Made by a program: the position numbers and the translations under genes. Below are positions 34,139 to 47,600 of a DNA stretch of 64,000 bases, piece by piece. This DNA is from Limanda limanda (lineage: Eukaryota; Chordata; Actinopteri; Pleuronectiformes; Pleuronectidae): assembly GCF_963576545.1 (NCBI RefSeq), contig NW_026870459.1, forward strand, positions 1-64,000, written 5' to 3'. Numbering within the stretch: the stretch's first letter is position 1; every line of letters begins with the position of its first letter. A model generated the notes under the pieces. That model was not told the DNA's origin, searched no databases, and saw nothing but the letters and a program-made list of their open reading frames with translations.

Positions 34139-37100
34139 CTAAATGGGGTAGCGCACATCGATCGGTACCATCCTTGAGCTTCTCCGACTTTCGGAAGGGT
34201 TAGGGTTAGGGTTAGGGATGAAAGCACATAGGAGAAAGAGATATTCTTGAATAACTTTTTTTGTGAAGGTCGGAGAGACTTGCAAGTAGGCTCTACCCCC
34301 ACTAAATGGGGTAGCGCGCATCGATCGGTACCATCCTTGAGCTTCTCCGACTTTCGGAAGGGTTAGGGTTAGGGATGAAAGCACATAGGAGAAAGAGATA
34401 TTCTTGAATAACTTTTTTTGTGAAGGTCGGAAAGACTTGCAAGTAGGCTCTACCCCCACTAAATAGGGTAGCGCGCATCGATCGGTACCATCCTTGAGCT
34501 TCTCCGACTTTCGGAAGGGTTAGGGTTAGGGTTAGGGATGAAAGCACATAGGAGAAAGAGATATTCTTGAATAACTTTTTTTGTGAAGGTCGGAGAGACT
34601 TGGAAAGTGGTTGCATCTGGACTAATTTGGGTCCTGCGGATCGATTGGTACCATCCCCGAGCTTGTACGACCTTCGGAAGAGGTCGACCGACGAAATTCC
34701 CCCAAATCTGAGGAGATATTCTTGAATAACTTTTTTTGTGAAGGTCGGAGAGACTTGCAAGTAGGCTCTACCCCCACTAAATGGGGTAGCGCACATCGAT
34801 CGGTACCATCCTTGAGCTTCTCCGACTTTCGGAAGGGTTAGGGTTAGGGTTAGGGATGAAAGCACATAGGAGAAAGAGATATTCTTGAATAACTTTTTTT
34901 GTGAAGGTCGGAGAGACTTGCAAGTAGGCTCTACCCCCACTAAATGGGGTAGCGCGCATCGATCGGTACCATCCTTGAGCTTCTCCGACTTTTGGAAGGG
35001 TTAGGGTTAGGGTTAGGGATGAAAGCACATAGGAGAAAGAGATATTCTTGAATAACTTTTTTTGTGAAGGTCGGAGAGACTTGCAAGTAGGCTCTACCCC
35101 CACTAAATGGGGTAGCGCGCATCGATCGGTACCATCCTTGAGCTTCTCCGACTTTCGGAAGGGTTAGGGTTAGGGTTAGGGATGAAAGCACATAGGAGAA
35201 AGAGATATTCTTGAATAACTTTTTTTGTGAAGGTCGGAGAGACTTGCAAGTAGGCTCTACCCCCACTAAATGGGGTAGCGCGCATCGATCGGTACCATCC
35301 TTGAGCTTCTCCGACTTTCGGAAGGGTTAGGGTTAGGGTTAGGGATGAAAGCACATAGGAGAAAGAGATATTCTTGAATAACTTTTTTGGTGAAGGTCGG
35401 AGAGACTTGCAAGTAGGCTCTACCCCCACTAAATGGGGTAGCGCGCATCGATCGGTACCATCCTTGAGCTTCTCCGACTTTCGGAAGGGTTAGGGTTAGG
35501 GTTAGGGATGAAAGCACATAGGAGAAAGAGATATTCTTGAATAACTTTTTTTGTGAAGGTCGGAGAGACTTGGAAAGTGGTTGCATCTGGACTAATTTGG
35601 GTCCTGCGGATCGATTGGTACCATCCCCGAGCTTGTACGACCTTCGGAAGAGGTCGACCGACGAAATTCCCCCAAATCTGAGGAGATATTCTTGAATAAC
35701 TTTTTTTGTGAAGGTCGGAGAGACTTGCAAGTAGGCTCTACCCCCACTAAATGGGGTAGCGCGCATCGATCGGTACCATCCTTGAGCTTCTCCGACTTTC
35801 GGAAGGGTTAGGGTTAGGGTTAGGGATGAAAGCACATAGGAGAAAGAGATATTCTTGAATAACTTTTTTTGTGAAGGTCGGAGAGACTTGCAAGTAGGCT
35901 CTACCCCCACTAAATGGGGTAGCGCGCATCGATCGGTACCATCCTTGAGCTTCTCCGACTTTCGGAAGGGTTAGGGTTAGGGTTAGGGATGAAAGCACAT
36001 AGGAGAAAGAGATATTCTTGAATAACTTTTTTTGTGAAGGTCGGAGAGACTTGCAAGTAGGCTCTACCCCCACTAAATAGGGTAGCGCGCATCGATCGGT
36101 ACCATCTTTGAGCTTCTCCGACTTTCGGAAGGGTTAGGGTTAGGGTTAGGGATGAAAGCACATAGGAGAAAGAGATATTCTTGAATAACTTTTTTTGTGA
36201 AGGTCGGAGAGACTTGGAAAGTGGTTGCATCTGGACTAATTTGGGTCCTGCGGATCGATTGGTACCATCCCCGAGCTTGTACGACCTTCGGAAGAGGTCG
36301 ACCGACGAAATTCCCCCAAATCTGAGGAGATATTCTTGAATAACTTTTTTTGTGAAGGTCGGAGAGACTTGCAAGTAGGCTCTACCCCCACTAAATGGGG
36401 TAGCGCACATCGATCGGTACCATCCTTGAGCTTCTCCGACTTTCGGAAGGGTTAGGGTTAGGGTTAGGGATGAAAGCACATAGGAGAAAGAGATATTCTT
36501 GAATAACTTTTTTTGTGAAGGTCGGAGAGACTTGCAAGTAGGCTCTACCCCCACTAAATAGGGTAGCGCGCATCGATCGGTACCATCCTTGAGCTTCTCC
36601 GACTTTCGGAAGGGTTAGGGTTAGGGTTAGGGATGAAAGCACATAGGAGAAAGAGATATTCTTGAATAACTTTTTTTGTGAAGGTCGGAGAGACTTGGAA
36701 AGTGGTTGCATCTGGACTAATTTGGGTCCTGCGGATCGATTGGTACCATCCCCGAGCTTGTACGACCTTCGGAAGAGGTCGACCGACGAAATTCCCCCAA
36801 ATCTGAGGAGATATTCTTGAATAACTTTTTTTGTGAAGGTCGGAGAGACTTGCAAGTAGGCTCTACCCCCACTAAATGGGGTAGCGCACATCGATCGGTA
36901 CCATCCTTGAGCTTCTCCGACTTTCGGAAGGGTTAGGGTTAGGGTTAGGGATGAAAGCACATAGGAGAAAGAGATATTCTTGAATAACTTTTTTTGTGAA
37001 GGTCGGAGAGACTTGCAAGTAGGCTCTACCCCCACTAAATGGGGTAGCGCGCATCGATCGGTACCATCCTTGAGCTTCTCCGACTTTTGGAAGGGTTAGG

Positions 37101-39181
37101 GTTAGGGTTAGGGATGAAAGCACATAGGAGAAAGAGATATTCTTGAATAACTTTTTTTGTGAAGGTCGGAGAGACTTGCAAGTAGGCTCTACCCCCACTA
37201 AATGGGGTAGCGCGCATCGATCGGTACCATCCTTGAGCTTCTCCGACTTTCGGAAGGGTTAGGGTTAGGGTTAGGGATGAAAGCACATAGGAGAAAGAGA
37301 TATTCTTGAATAACTTTTTTTGTGAAGGTCGGAGAGACTTGCAAGTAGGCTCTACCCCCACTAAATGGGGTAGCGCGCATCGATCGGTACCATCCTTGAG
37401 CTTCTCCGACTTTCGGAAGGGTTAGGGTTAGGGTTAGGGATGAAAGCACATAGGAGAAAGAGATATTCTTGAATAACTTTTTTTGTGAAGGTCGGAGAGA
37501 CTTGCAAGTAGGCTCTACCCCCACTAAATGGGGTAGCGCGCATCGATCGGTACCATCCTTGAGCTTCTCCGACTTTCGGAAGGGTTAGGGTTAGGGATGA
37601 AAGCACATAGGAGAAAGAGATATTCTTGAATAACTTTTTTTGTGAAGGTCGGAGAGACTTGGAAAGTGGTTGCATCTGGACTAATTTGGGTCCTGCGGAT
37701 CGATTGGTACCATCCCCGAGCTTGTACGACCTTCGGAAGAGGTCGACCGACGAAATTCCCCCAAATCTGAGGAGATATTCTTGAATAACTTTTTTTGTGA
37801 AGGTCGGAGAGACTTGCAAGTAGGCTCTACCCCCACTAAATGGGGTAGCGCACATCGATCGGTACCATCCTTGAGCTTCTCCGACTTTCGGAAGGGTTAG
37901 GGTTAGGGTTAGGGATGAAAGCACATAGGAGAAAGAGATATTCTTGAATAACTTTTTTTGTGAAGGTCGGAGAGACTTGCAAGTAGGCTCTACCCCCACT
38001 AAATGGGGTAGCGCGCATCGATCGGTACCATCCTTGAGCTTCTCCGACTTTTGGAAGGGTTAGGGTTAGGGTTAGGGATGAAAGCACATAGGAGAAAGAG
38101 ATATTCTTGAATAACTTTTTTTGTGAAGGTCGGAGAGACTTGCAAGTAGGCTCTACCCCCACTAAATGGGGTAGCGCACATCGATCGGTACCATCCTTGA
38201 GCTTCTCCGACTTTCGGAAGGGTTAGGGTTAGGGTTAGGGATGAAAGCACATAGGAGAAAGAGATATTCTTGAATAACTTTTTTTGTGAAGGTCGGAGAG
38301 ACTTGCAAGTAGGCTCTACCCCCACTAAATAGGGTAGCGCGCATCGATCGGTACCATCCTTGAGCTTCTCCGACTTTCGGAAGGGTTAGGGTTAGGGTTA
38401 GGGATGAAAGCACATAGGAGAAAGAGATATTCTTGAATAACTTTTTTTGTGAAGGTCGGAGAGACTTGGAAAGTGGTTGCATCTGGACTAATTTGGGTCC
38501 TGCGGATCGATTGGTACCATCCCCGAGCTTGTACGACCTTCGGAAGAGGTCGACCGACGAAATTCCCCCAAATCTGAGGAGATATTCTTGAATAACTTTT
38601 TTTGTGAAGGTCGGAGAGACTTGCAAGTAGGCTCTACCCCCACTAAATGGGGTAGCGCACATCGATCGGTACCATCCTTGAGCTTCTCCGACTTTCGGAA
38701 GGGTTAGGGTTAGGGTTAGGGATGAAAGCACATAGGAGAAAGAGATATTCTTGAATAACTTTTTTTGTGAAGGTCGGAGAGACTTGCAAGTAGGCTCTAC
38801 CCCCACTAAATGGGGTAGCGCGCATCGATCGGTACCATCCTTGAGCTTCTCCGACTTTTGGAAGGGTTAGGGTTAGGGTTAGGGATGAAAGCACATAGGA
38901 GAAAGAGATATTCTTGAATAACTTTTTTTGTGAAGGTCGGAGAGACTTGCAAGTAGGCTCTACCCCCACTAAATGGGGTAGCGCGCATCGATCGGTACCA
39001 TCCTTGAGCTTCTCCGACTTTCGGAAGGGTTAGGGTTAGGGTTAGGGATGAAAGCACATAGGAGAAAGAGATATTCTTGAATAACTTTTTTTGTGAAGGT
39101 CGGAGAGACTTGCAAGTAGGCTCTACCCCCACTAAATGGGGTAGCGCGCATCGATCGGTACCATCCTTGAGCTTCTCCGAC

Positions 39182-39199
39182 TTTCGGAAGTTTCGGAAG
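39182..39199 (+). repeat. 9-bp tandem duplication of TTTCGGAAG
   Basis: TTTCGGAAG occurs twice in a row just before a telomeric block, making a 172-bp A monomer. Not seen elsewhere in the window, nor in the partner copy near 46.7 kb. It could be a slip in replication or an error tied to the low-quality stretch that starts about 220 bp to the right. Confidence 0.85.
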
Positions 39200-39420
39200 G
39201 GTTAGGGTTAGGGTTAGGGATGAAAGCACATAGGAGAAAGAGATATTCTTGAATAACTTTTTTTGTGAAGGTCGGAGAGACTTGCAAGTAGGCTCTACCC
39301 CCACTAAATGGGGTAGCGCGCATCGATCGGTACCATCCTTGAGCTTCTCCGACTTTCGGAAGGGTTAGGGTTAGGGATGAAAGCACATAGGAGAAAGAGA
39401 TATTCTTGAATAACTTTTTT

Positions 39421-40920
39421 TGTAAGGTCGGAGAGACTTGAAAGTGGTTGCATCTGGACTAATTTGGTCCTGCGGATCGATTGGTACCATCCCCGAGCTT
39501 GTACGACCTTCGGAAGAGGGTCGACCGACGAAATTCCCCCAAATCTGAAGAGGATATTCTTGAAGAAACTTTTTTGTGAAGGTCGGAGAGACTTGCAAGT
39601 AGGCTCTACCCCCACTAAATGGGGTGGCGCACATCGATCGGTACCATCCTTGAGCTTCTCCGACTTTCGGAAGGGTTAGGGTTAGGGTTAGGGATGAAAG
39701 CACATAGGAGAAAGAGATATTCTTGAATAACTTTTTTGTGAAGGTCGGAGAGATTGCAAGTAGGCTCTACCCCCACTAAATGGGGTAGCGCGCATCGATC
39801 GGTACCATCCTTGAGCTTCTCCGACTTTGGAAGGGTTAGGGTTAGGGTTAGGGATGAAAGCACATAGGAGAAAGAGATATTCCTTGAATAACTTTTTTTG
39901 TGAAGGTCGGAGAGACTTGCAAGTAGGCTCTACCCCCACTAAATGGGGTAGCGCGCATCGATCGGTACCATCCTTGAGCTTCTCCGACTTTCGGAAGGGT
40001 TAGGGTTAGGGATGAAAGCACATAGGAGAAAGAAATTCTTGAATAACTTTTTTGTGAGGTCGGAGAGACTTGGAAAGTGGTTGCATCTGGACTAATTTGG
40101 GTCTGCGGATCGAATTGGTACCATCCCGAGCTTGTACGACCCTTCGGAAGAGGTCGACCGACGAAATTCCCCCAAATCTGAGGAGATATTCTTGAATAAC
40201 TTTTTTTGTGAAGTCGGAGAGACTTGCAAGTAGGCTCTACCCCCCACTAAATGGGGTAGCGCACATCGATCGGTACCATCCTTGAGCTTCCTCGACTTTC
40301 GGAAGGGTTAGGGGTTAGGGTTAGGGATGAAAGCACATAGGAGAAAGAGATATTCTTGAATAACTTTTTTTGTGAAGGTCGGAGAGACTTGCAAAGTAGG
40401 CTCTACCCCCACTAAATGGGGTTGCGCGCAATCGATCGGTACCATCCTTGAGCTTCACCGACTTTCGGAAGGGTTAGGGTTAGGGATGAAGCACATAGGA
40501 GAAGAGATATTCTTGAATAACTTTTTTGTGAAGGTCGGAGAGACTTGCAGTAGGCTCTACCCCCACTAAATGGGGTAGCGCGCATCGATCGGTACCATCC
40601 TTGAGCTTCTCCGACTTTTCGGAAGGGTTTAGGGTTAGGGATGAAAGCACATAGGAGAAGAAGATATTCTTGAATAACTTTTTTTGTGAAGGCGGGAGAC
40701 TTGGAAAGTGGTTGCATCTGGACTAATTTGGGTCCTGCGGATCGATTGGTACCATCCCCGAGCTTGTACGACCTTCGGAAGAGGTCGACCGACGAAATTC
40801 CCCAAATCTGAGGAGATATTCTTGAATAACTTTTTTTGTGAAGGTCGGAGAGACTTGCAAGTAGGCTCTACCCCCACTAAATGGGGTTGCGCCCATCGAT
40901 CGGTACTATCCTTGAGCTTC
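39421..40920 (+). other. Low-quality stretch: satellite with dense single-base indels
   Basis: Monomers here are still A and B in normal order, but I count more than 30 single-base gains, losses or changes in about 1.5 kb. Examples are GTAAGG for GTGAAGG, GGTCTGCGG for GGTCCTGCGG, GAATTGG for GATTGG, CGACCCTTC for CGACCTTC, C6 for C5, TTAGGGGTTAGG and GGGTTTAGGG. The rest of the window has only a handful of indels. The partner copy (about 46.95-48.45 kb) is clean and shares the true markers, such as GCGCAC and GGGGTTG in the same order. This is what an uncorrected single-read patch in an assembly looks like. Real decay is less likely. Confidence 0.85.
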
Positions 40921-41689
40921 TCCGACTTTCGGAAGGGTTAGGGTTAGGGATGAAAGCACATAGGAGAAAGAGATATTCTTGAATAACTTTTTTTGTGAAG
41001 GTCGGAGAGACTTGCAAGTAGGCTCTACCCCCACTAAATGGGGTAGCGCGCATCGATCGGTACCATCCTTGAGCTTCTCCGACTTTCGGAAGGGTTAGGG
41101 TTAGGGTTAGGGATGAAAGCACATAGGAGAAAGAGATATTCTTGAATAACTTTTTTTGTGAAGGTCGGAGAGACTTGGAAAGTGGTTGCATCTGGACTAA
41201 TTTGGGTCCTGCGGATCGATTGGTACCATCCCCGAGCTTGTACGACCTTCGGAAGAGGTCGACCGACGAAATTCCCCCAAATCTGAGGAGATATTCTTGA
41301 ATAACTTTTTTTGTGAAGGTCGGAGAGACTTGCAAGTAGGCTCTACCCCCACTAAATGGGGTTGCGCGCATCGATCGGTACCATCCTTGAGCTTCTCCGA
41401 CTTTCGGAAGGGTTAGGGTTAGGGTTAGGGATGAAAGCACATAGGAGAAAGAGATATTCTTGAATAACTTTTTTTGTGAAGGTCGGAGAGACTTGCAAGT
41501 AGGCTCTACCCCCACTAAATGGGGTAGCGCGCATCGATCGGTACCATCCTTGAGCTTCTCCGACTTTCGGAAGGGTTAGGGTTAGGGTTAGGGATGAAAG
41601 CACATAGGAGAAAGAGATATTCTTGAATAACTTTTTTTGTGAAGGTCGGAGAGACTTGCAAGTAGGCTCTACCCCCACTAAATGGGGTA

Positions 41690-44600
41690 GCGCGCATCGA
41701 TCGGTACCATCCTTGAGCTTCTCCGACTTTCGGAAGGGTTAGGGTTAGGGTTAGGGATGAAAGCACATAGGAGAAAGAGATATTCTTGAATAACTTTTTT
41801 TGTGAAGGTCGGAGAGACTTGCAAGTAGGCTCTACCCCCACTAAATGGGGTAGCGCGCATCGATCGGTACCATCCTTGAGCTTCTCCGACTTTCGGAAGG
41901 GTTAGGGTTAGGGATGAAAGCACATAGGAGAAAGAGATATTCTTGAATAACTTTTTTTGTGAAGGTCGGAAAGACTTGCAAGTAGGCTCTACCCCCACTA
42001 AATAGGGTAGCGCGCATCGATCGGTACCATCCTTGAGCTTCTCCGACTTTCGGAAGGGTTAGGGTTAGGGTTAGGGATGAAAGCACATAGGAGAAAGAGA
42101 TATTCTTGAATAACTTTTTTTGTGAAGGTCGGAGAGACTTGGAAAGTGGTTGCATCTGGACTAATTTGGGTCCTGCGGATCGATTGGTACCATCCCCGAG
42201 CTTGTACGACCTTCGGAAGAGGTCGACCGACGAAATTCCCCCAAATCTGAGGAGATATTCTTGAATAACTTTTTTTGTGAAGGTCGGAGAGACTTGCAAG
42301 TAGGCTCTACCCCCACTAAATGGGGTAGCGCACATCGATCGGTACCATCCTTGAGCTTCTCCGACTTTCGGAAGGGTTAGGGTTAGGGTTAGGGATGAAA
42401 GCACATAGGAGAAAGAGATATTCTTGAATAACTTTTTTTGTGAAGGTCGGAGAGACTTGCAAGTAGGCTCTACCCCCACTAAATGGGGTAGCGCGCATCG
42501 ATCGGTACCATCCTTGAGCTTCTCCGACTTTTGGAAGGGTTAGGGTTAGGGTTAGGGATGAAAGCACATAGGAGAAAGAGATATTCTTGAATAACTTTTT
42601 TTGTGAAGGTCGGAGAGACTTGCAAGTAGGCTCTACCCCCACTAAATGGGGTAGCGCGCATCGATCGGTACCATCCTTGAGCTTCTCCGACTTTCGGAAG
42701 GGTTAGGGTTAGGGTTAGGGATGAAAGCACATAGGAGAAAGAGATATTCTTGAATAACTTTTTTTGTGAAGGTCGGAGAGACTTGCAAGTAGGCTCTACC
42801 CCCACTAAATGGGGTAGCGCGCATCGATCGGTACCATCCTTGAGCTTCTCCGACTTTCGGAAGGGTTAGGGTTAGGGTTAGGGATGAAAGCACATAGGAG
42901 AAAGAGATATTCTTGAATAACTTTTTTGGTGAAGGTCGGAGAGACTTGCAAGTAGGCTCTACCCCCACTAAATGGGGTAGCGCGCATCGATCGGTACCAT
43001 CCTTGAGCTTCTCCGACTTTCGGAAGGGTTAGGGTTAGGGTTAGGGATGAAAGCACATAGGAGAAAGAGATATTCTTGAATAACTTTTTTTGTGAAGGTC
43101 GGAGAGACTTGGAAAGTGGTTGCATCTGGACTAATTTGGGTCCTGCGGATCGATTGGTACCATCCCCGAGCTTGTACGACCTTCGGAAGAGGTCGACCGA
43201 CGAAATTCCCCCAAATCTGAGGAGATATTCTTGAATAACTTTTTTTGTGAAGGTCGGAGAGACTTGCAAGTAGGCTCTACCCCCACTAAATGGGGTAGCG
43301 CGCATCGATCGGTACCATCCTTGAGCTTCTCCGACTTTCGGAAGGGTTAGGGTTAGGGTTAGGGATGAAAGCACATAGGAGAAAGAGATATTCTTGAATA
43401 ACTTTTTTTGTGAAGGTCGGAGAGACTTGCAAGTAGGCTCTACCCCCACTAAATGGGGTAGCGCGCATCGATCGGTACCATCCTTGAGCTTCTCCGACTT
43501 TCGGAAGGGTTAGGGTTAGGGTTAGGGATGAAAGCACATAGGAGAAAGAGATATTCTTGAATAACTTTTTTTGTGAAGGTCGGAGAGACTTGCAAGTAGG
43601 CTCTACCCCCACTAAATAGGGTAGCGCGCATCGATCGGTACCATCTTTGAGCTTCTCCGACTTTCGGAAGGGTTAGGGTTAGGGTTAGGGATGAAAGCAC
43701 ATAGGAGAAAGAGATATTCTTGAATAACTTTTTTTGTGAAGGTCGGAGAGACTTGGAAAGTGGTTGCATCTGGACTAATTTGGGTCCTGCGGATCGATTG
43801 GTACCATCCCCGAGCTTGTACGACCTTCGGAAGAGGTCGACCGACGAAATTCCCCCAAATCTGAGGAGATATTCTTGAATAACTTTTTTTGTGAAGGTCG
43901 GAGAGACTTGCAAGTAGGCTCTACCCCCACTAAATGGGGTAGCGCACATCGATCGGTACCATCCTTGAGCTTCTCCGACTTTCGGAAGGGTTAGGGTTAG
44001 GGTTAGGGATGAAAGCACATAGGAGAAAGAGATATTCTTGAATAACTTTTTTTGTGAAGGTCGGAGAGACTTGCAAGTAGGCTCTACCCCCACTAAATAG
44101 GGTAGCGCGCATCGATCGGTACCATCCTTGAGCTTCTCCGACTTTCGGAAGGGTTAGGGTTAGGGTTAGGGATGAAAGCACATAGGAGAAAGAGATATTC
44201 TTGAATAACTTTTTTTGTGAAGGTCGGAGAGACTTGGAAAGTGGTTGCATCTGGACTAATTTGGGTCCTGCGGATCGATTGGTACCATCCCCGAGCTTGT
44301 ACGACCTTCGGAAGAGGTCGACCGACGAAATTCCCCCAAATCTGAGGAGATATTCTTGAATAACTTTTTTTGTGAAGGTCGGAGAGACTTGCAAGTAGGC
44401 TCTACCCCCACTAAATGGGGTAGCGCACATCGATCGGTACCATCCTTGAGCTTCTCCGACTTTCGGAAGGGTTAGGGTTAGGGTTAGGGATGAAAGCACA
44501 TAGGAGAAAGAGATATTCTTGAATAACTTTTTTTGTGAAGGTCGGAGAGACTTGCAAGTAGGCTCTACCCCCACTAAATGGGGTAGCGCGCATCGATCGG

Positions 44601-47600
44601 TACCATCCTTGAGCTTCTCCGACTTTTGGAAGGGTTAGGGTTAGGGTTAGGGATGAAAGCACATAGGAGAAAGAGATATTCTTGAATAACTTTTTTTGTG
44701 AAGGTCGGAGAGACTTGCAAGTAGGCTCTACCCCCACTAAATGGGGTAGCGCGCATCGATCGGTACCATCCTTGAGCTTCTCCGACTTTCGGAAGGGTTA
44801 GGGTTAGGGTTAGGGATGAAAGCACATAGGAGAAAGAGATATTCTTGAATAACTTTTTTTGTGAAGGTCGGAGAGACTTGCAAGTAGGCTCTACCCCCAC
44901 TAAATGGGGTAGCGCGCATCGATCGGTACCATCCTTGAGCTTCTCCGACTTTCGGAAGGGTTAGGGTTAGGGTTAGGGATGAAAGCACATAGGAGAAAGA
45001 GATATTCTTGAATAACTTTTTTTGTGAAGGTCGGAGAGACTTGCAAGTAGGCTCTACCCCCACTAAATGGGGTAGCGCGCATCGATCGGTACCATCCTTG
45101 AGCTTCTCCGACTTTCGGAAGGGTTAGGGTTAGGGATGAAAGCACATAGGAGAAAGAGATATTCTTGAATAACTTTTTTTGTGAAGGTCGGAGAGACTTG
45201 GAAAGTGGTTGCATCTGGACTAATTTGGGTCCTGCGGATCGATTGGTACCATCCCCGAGCTTGTACGACCTTCGGAAGAGGTCGACCGACGAAATTCCCC
45301 CAAATCTGAGGAGATATTCTTGAATAACTTTTTTTGTGAAGGTCGGAGAGACTTGCAAGTAGGCTCTACCCCCACTAAATGGGGTAGCGCACATCGATCG
45401 GTACCATCCTTGAGCTTCTCCGACTTTCGGAAGGGTTAGGGTTAGGGTTAGGGATGAAAGCACATAGGAGAAAGAGATATTCTTGAATAACTTTTTTTGT
45501 GAAGGTCGGAGAGACTTGCAAGTAGGCTCTACCCCCACTAAATGGGGTAGCGCGCATCGATCGGTACCATCCTTGAGCTTCTCCGACTTTTGGAAGGGTT
45601 AGGGTTAGGGTTAGGGATGAAAGCACATAGGAGAAAGAGATATTCTTGAATAACTTTTTTTGTGAAGGTCGGAGAGACTTGCAAGTAGGCTCTACCCCCA
45701 CTAAATGGGGTAGCGCACATCGATCGGTACCATCCTTGAGCTTCTCCGACTTTCGGAAGGGTTAGGGTTAGGGTTAGGGATGAAAGCACATAGGAGAAAG
45801 AGATATTCTTGAATAACTTTTTTTGTGAAGGTCGGAGAGACTTGCAAGTAGGCTCTACCCCCACTAAATAGGGTAGCGCGCATCGATCGGTACCATCCTT
45901 GAGCTTCTCCGACTTTCGGAAGGGTTAGGGTTAGGGTTAGGGATGAAAGCACATAGGAGAAAGAGATATTCTTGAATAACTTTTTTTGTGAAGGTCGGAG
46001 AGACTTGGAAAGTGGTTGCATCTGGACTAATTTGGGTCCTGCGGATCGATTGGTACCATCCCCGAGCTTGTACGACCTTCGGAAGAGGTCGACCGACGAA
46101 ATTCCCCCAAATCTGAGGAGATATTCTTGAATAACTTTTTTTGTGAAGGTCGGAGAGACTTGCAAGTAGGCTCTACCCCCACTAAATGGGGTAGCGCACA
46201 TCGATCGGTACCATCCTTGAGCTTCTCCGACTTTCGGAAGGGTTAGGGTTAGGGATGAAAGCACATAGGAGAAAGAGATATTCTTGAATAACTTTTTTTG
46301 TGAAGGTCGGAGAGACTTGCAAGTAGGCTCTACCCCCACTAAATGGGGTAGCGCGCATCGATCGGTACCATCCTTGAGCTTCTCCGACTTTTGGAAGGGT
46401 TAGGGTTAGGGTTAGGGATGAAAGCACATAGGAGAAAGAGATATTCTTGAATAACTTTTTTTGTGAAGGTCGGAGAGACTTGCAAGTAGGCTCTACCCCC
46501 ACTAAATGGGGTAGCGCGCATCGATCGGTACCATCCTTGAGCTTCTCCGACTTTCGGAAGGGTTAGGGTTAGGGTTAGGGATGAAAGCACATAGGAGAAA
46601 GAGATATTCTTGAATAACTTTTTTTGTGAAGGTCGGAGAGACTTGCAAGTAGGCTCTACCCCCACTAAATGGGGTAGCGCGCATCGATCGGTACCATCCT
46701 TGAGCTTCTCCGACTTTCGGAAGGGTTAGGGTTAGGGTTAGGGATGAAAGCACATAGGAGAAAGAGATATTCTTGAATAACTTTTTTTGTGAAGGTCGGA
46801 GAGACTTGCAAGTAGGCTCTACCCCCACTAAATGGGGTAGCGCGCATCGATCGGTACCATCCTTGAGCTTCTCCGACTTTCGGAAGGGTTAGGGTTAGGG
46901 ATGAAAGCACATAGGAGAAAGAGATATTCTTGAATAACTTTTTTTGTGAAGGTCGGAGAGACTTGGAAAGTGGTTGCATCTGGACTAATTTGGGTCCTGC
47001 GGATCGATTGGTACCATCCCCGAGCTTGTACGACCTTCGGAAGAGGTCGACCGACGAAATTCCCCCAAATCTGAGGAGATATTCTTGAATAACTTTTTTT
47101 GTGAAGGTCGGAGAGACTTGCAAGTAGGCTCTACCCCCACTAAATGGGGTAGCGCACATCGATCGGTACCATCCTTGAGCTTCTCCGACTTTCGGAAGGG
47201 TTAGGGTTAGGGTTAGGGATGAAAGCACATAGGAGAAAGAGATATTCTTGAATAACTTTTTTTGTGAAGGTCGGAGAGACTTGCAAGTAGGCTCTACCCC
47301 CACTAAATGGGGTAGCGCGCATCGATCGGTACCATCCTTGAGCTTCTCCGACTTTTGGAAGGGTTAGGGTTAGGGTTAGGGATGAAAGCACATAGGAGAA
47401 AGAGATATTCTTGAATAACTTTTTTTGTGAAGGTCGGAGAGACTTGCAAGTAGGCTCTACCCCCACTAAATGGGGTAGCGCGCATCGATCGGTACCATCC
47501 TTGAGCTTCTCCGACTTTCGGAAGGGTTAGGGTTAGGGATGAAAGCACATAGGAGAAAGAGATATTCTTGAATAACTTTTTTTGTGAAGGTCGGAGAGAC

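Larger units (their letters stand above)
34150..41677 (+). repeat. 7.5-kb tandem duplication, copy 1
   Basis: B near 34600, 35570, 36214, 36695, 37659, 38465, 39437, 40069, 40700 and 41175. Each has a partner in 41.69-49.2 kb at 7,539 bp, later about 7,525-7,533 bp after one lost TTAGGG, a 9-bp insertion and the small indels of the noisy patch. Ordered markers agree, including CCATCTTTGAG at 36107 (partner 43646), GCGCAC and GGGGTTG hairpin variants. The edges are approximate, since the junction lies inside near-identical monomers. Confidence 0.85.

Noticed and set aside
39421..40920. Degenerate, ancient monomers at an array boundary
   Set aside because: Indels are single-base and dense with sharp limits, the partner copy 7.5 kb away is clean, and true markers are kept. 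A sequencing or assembly fault fits better.
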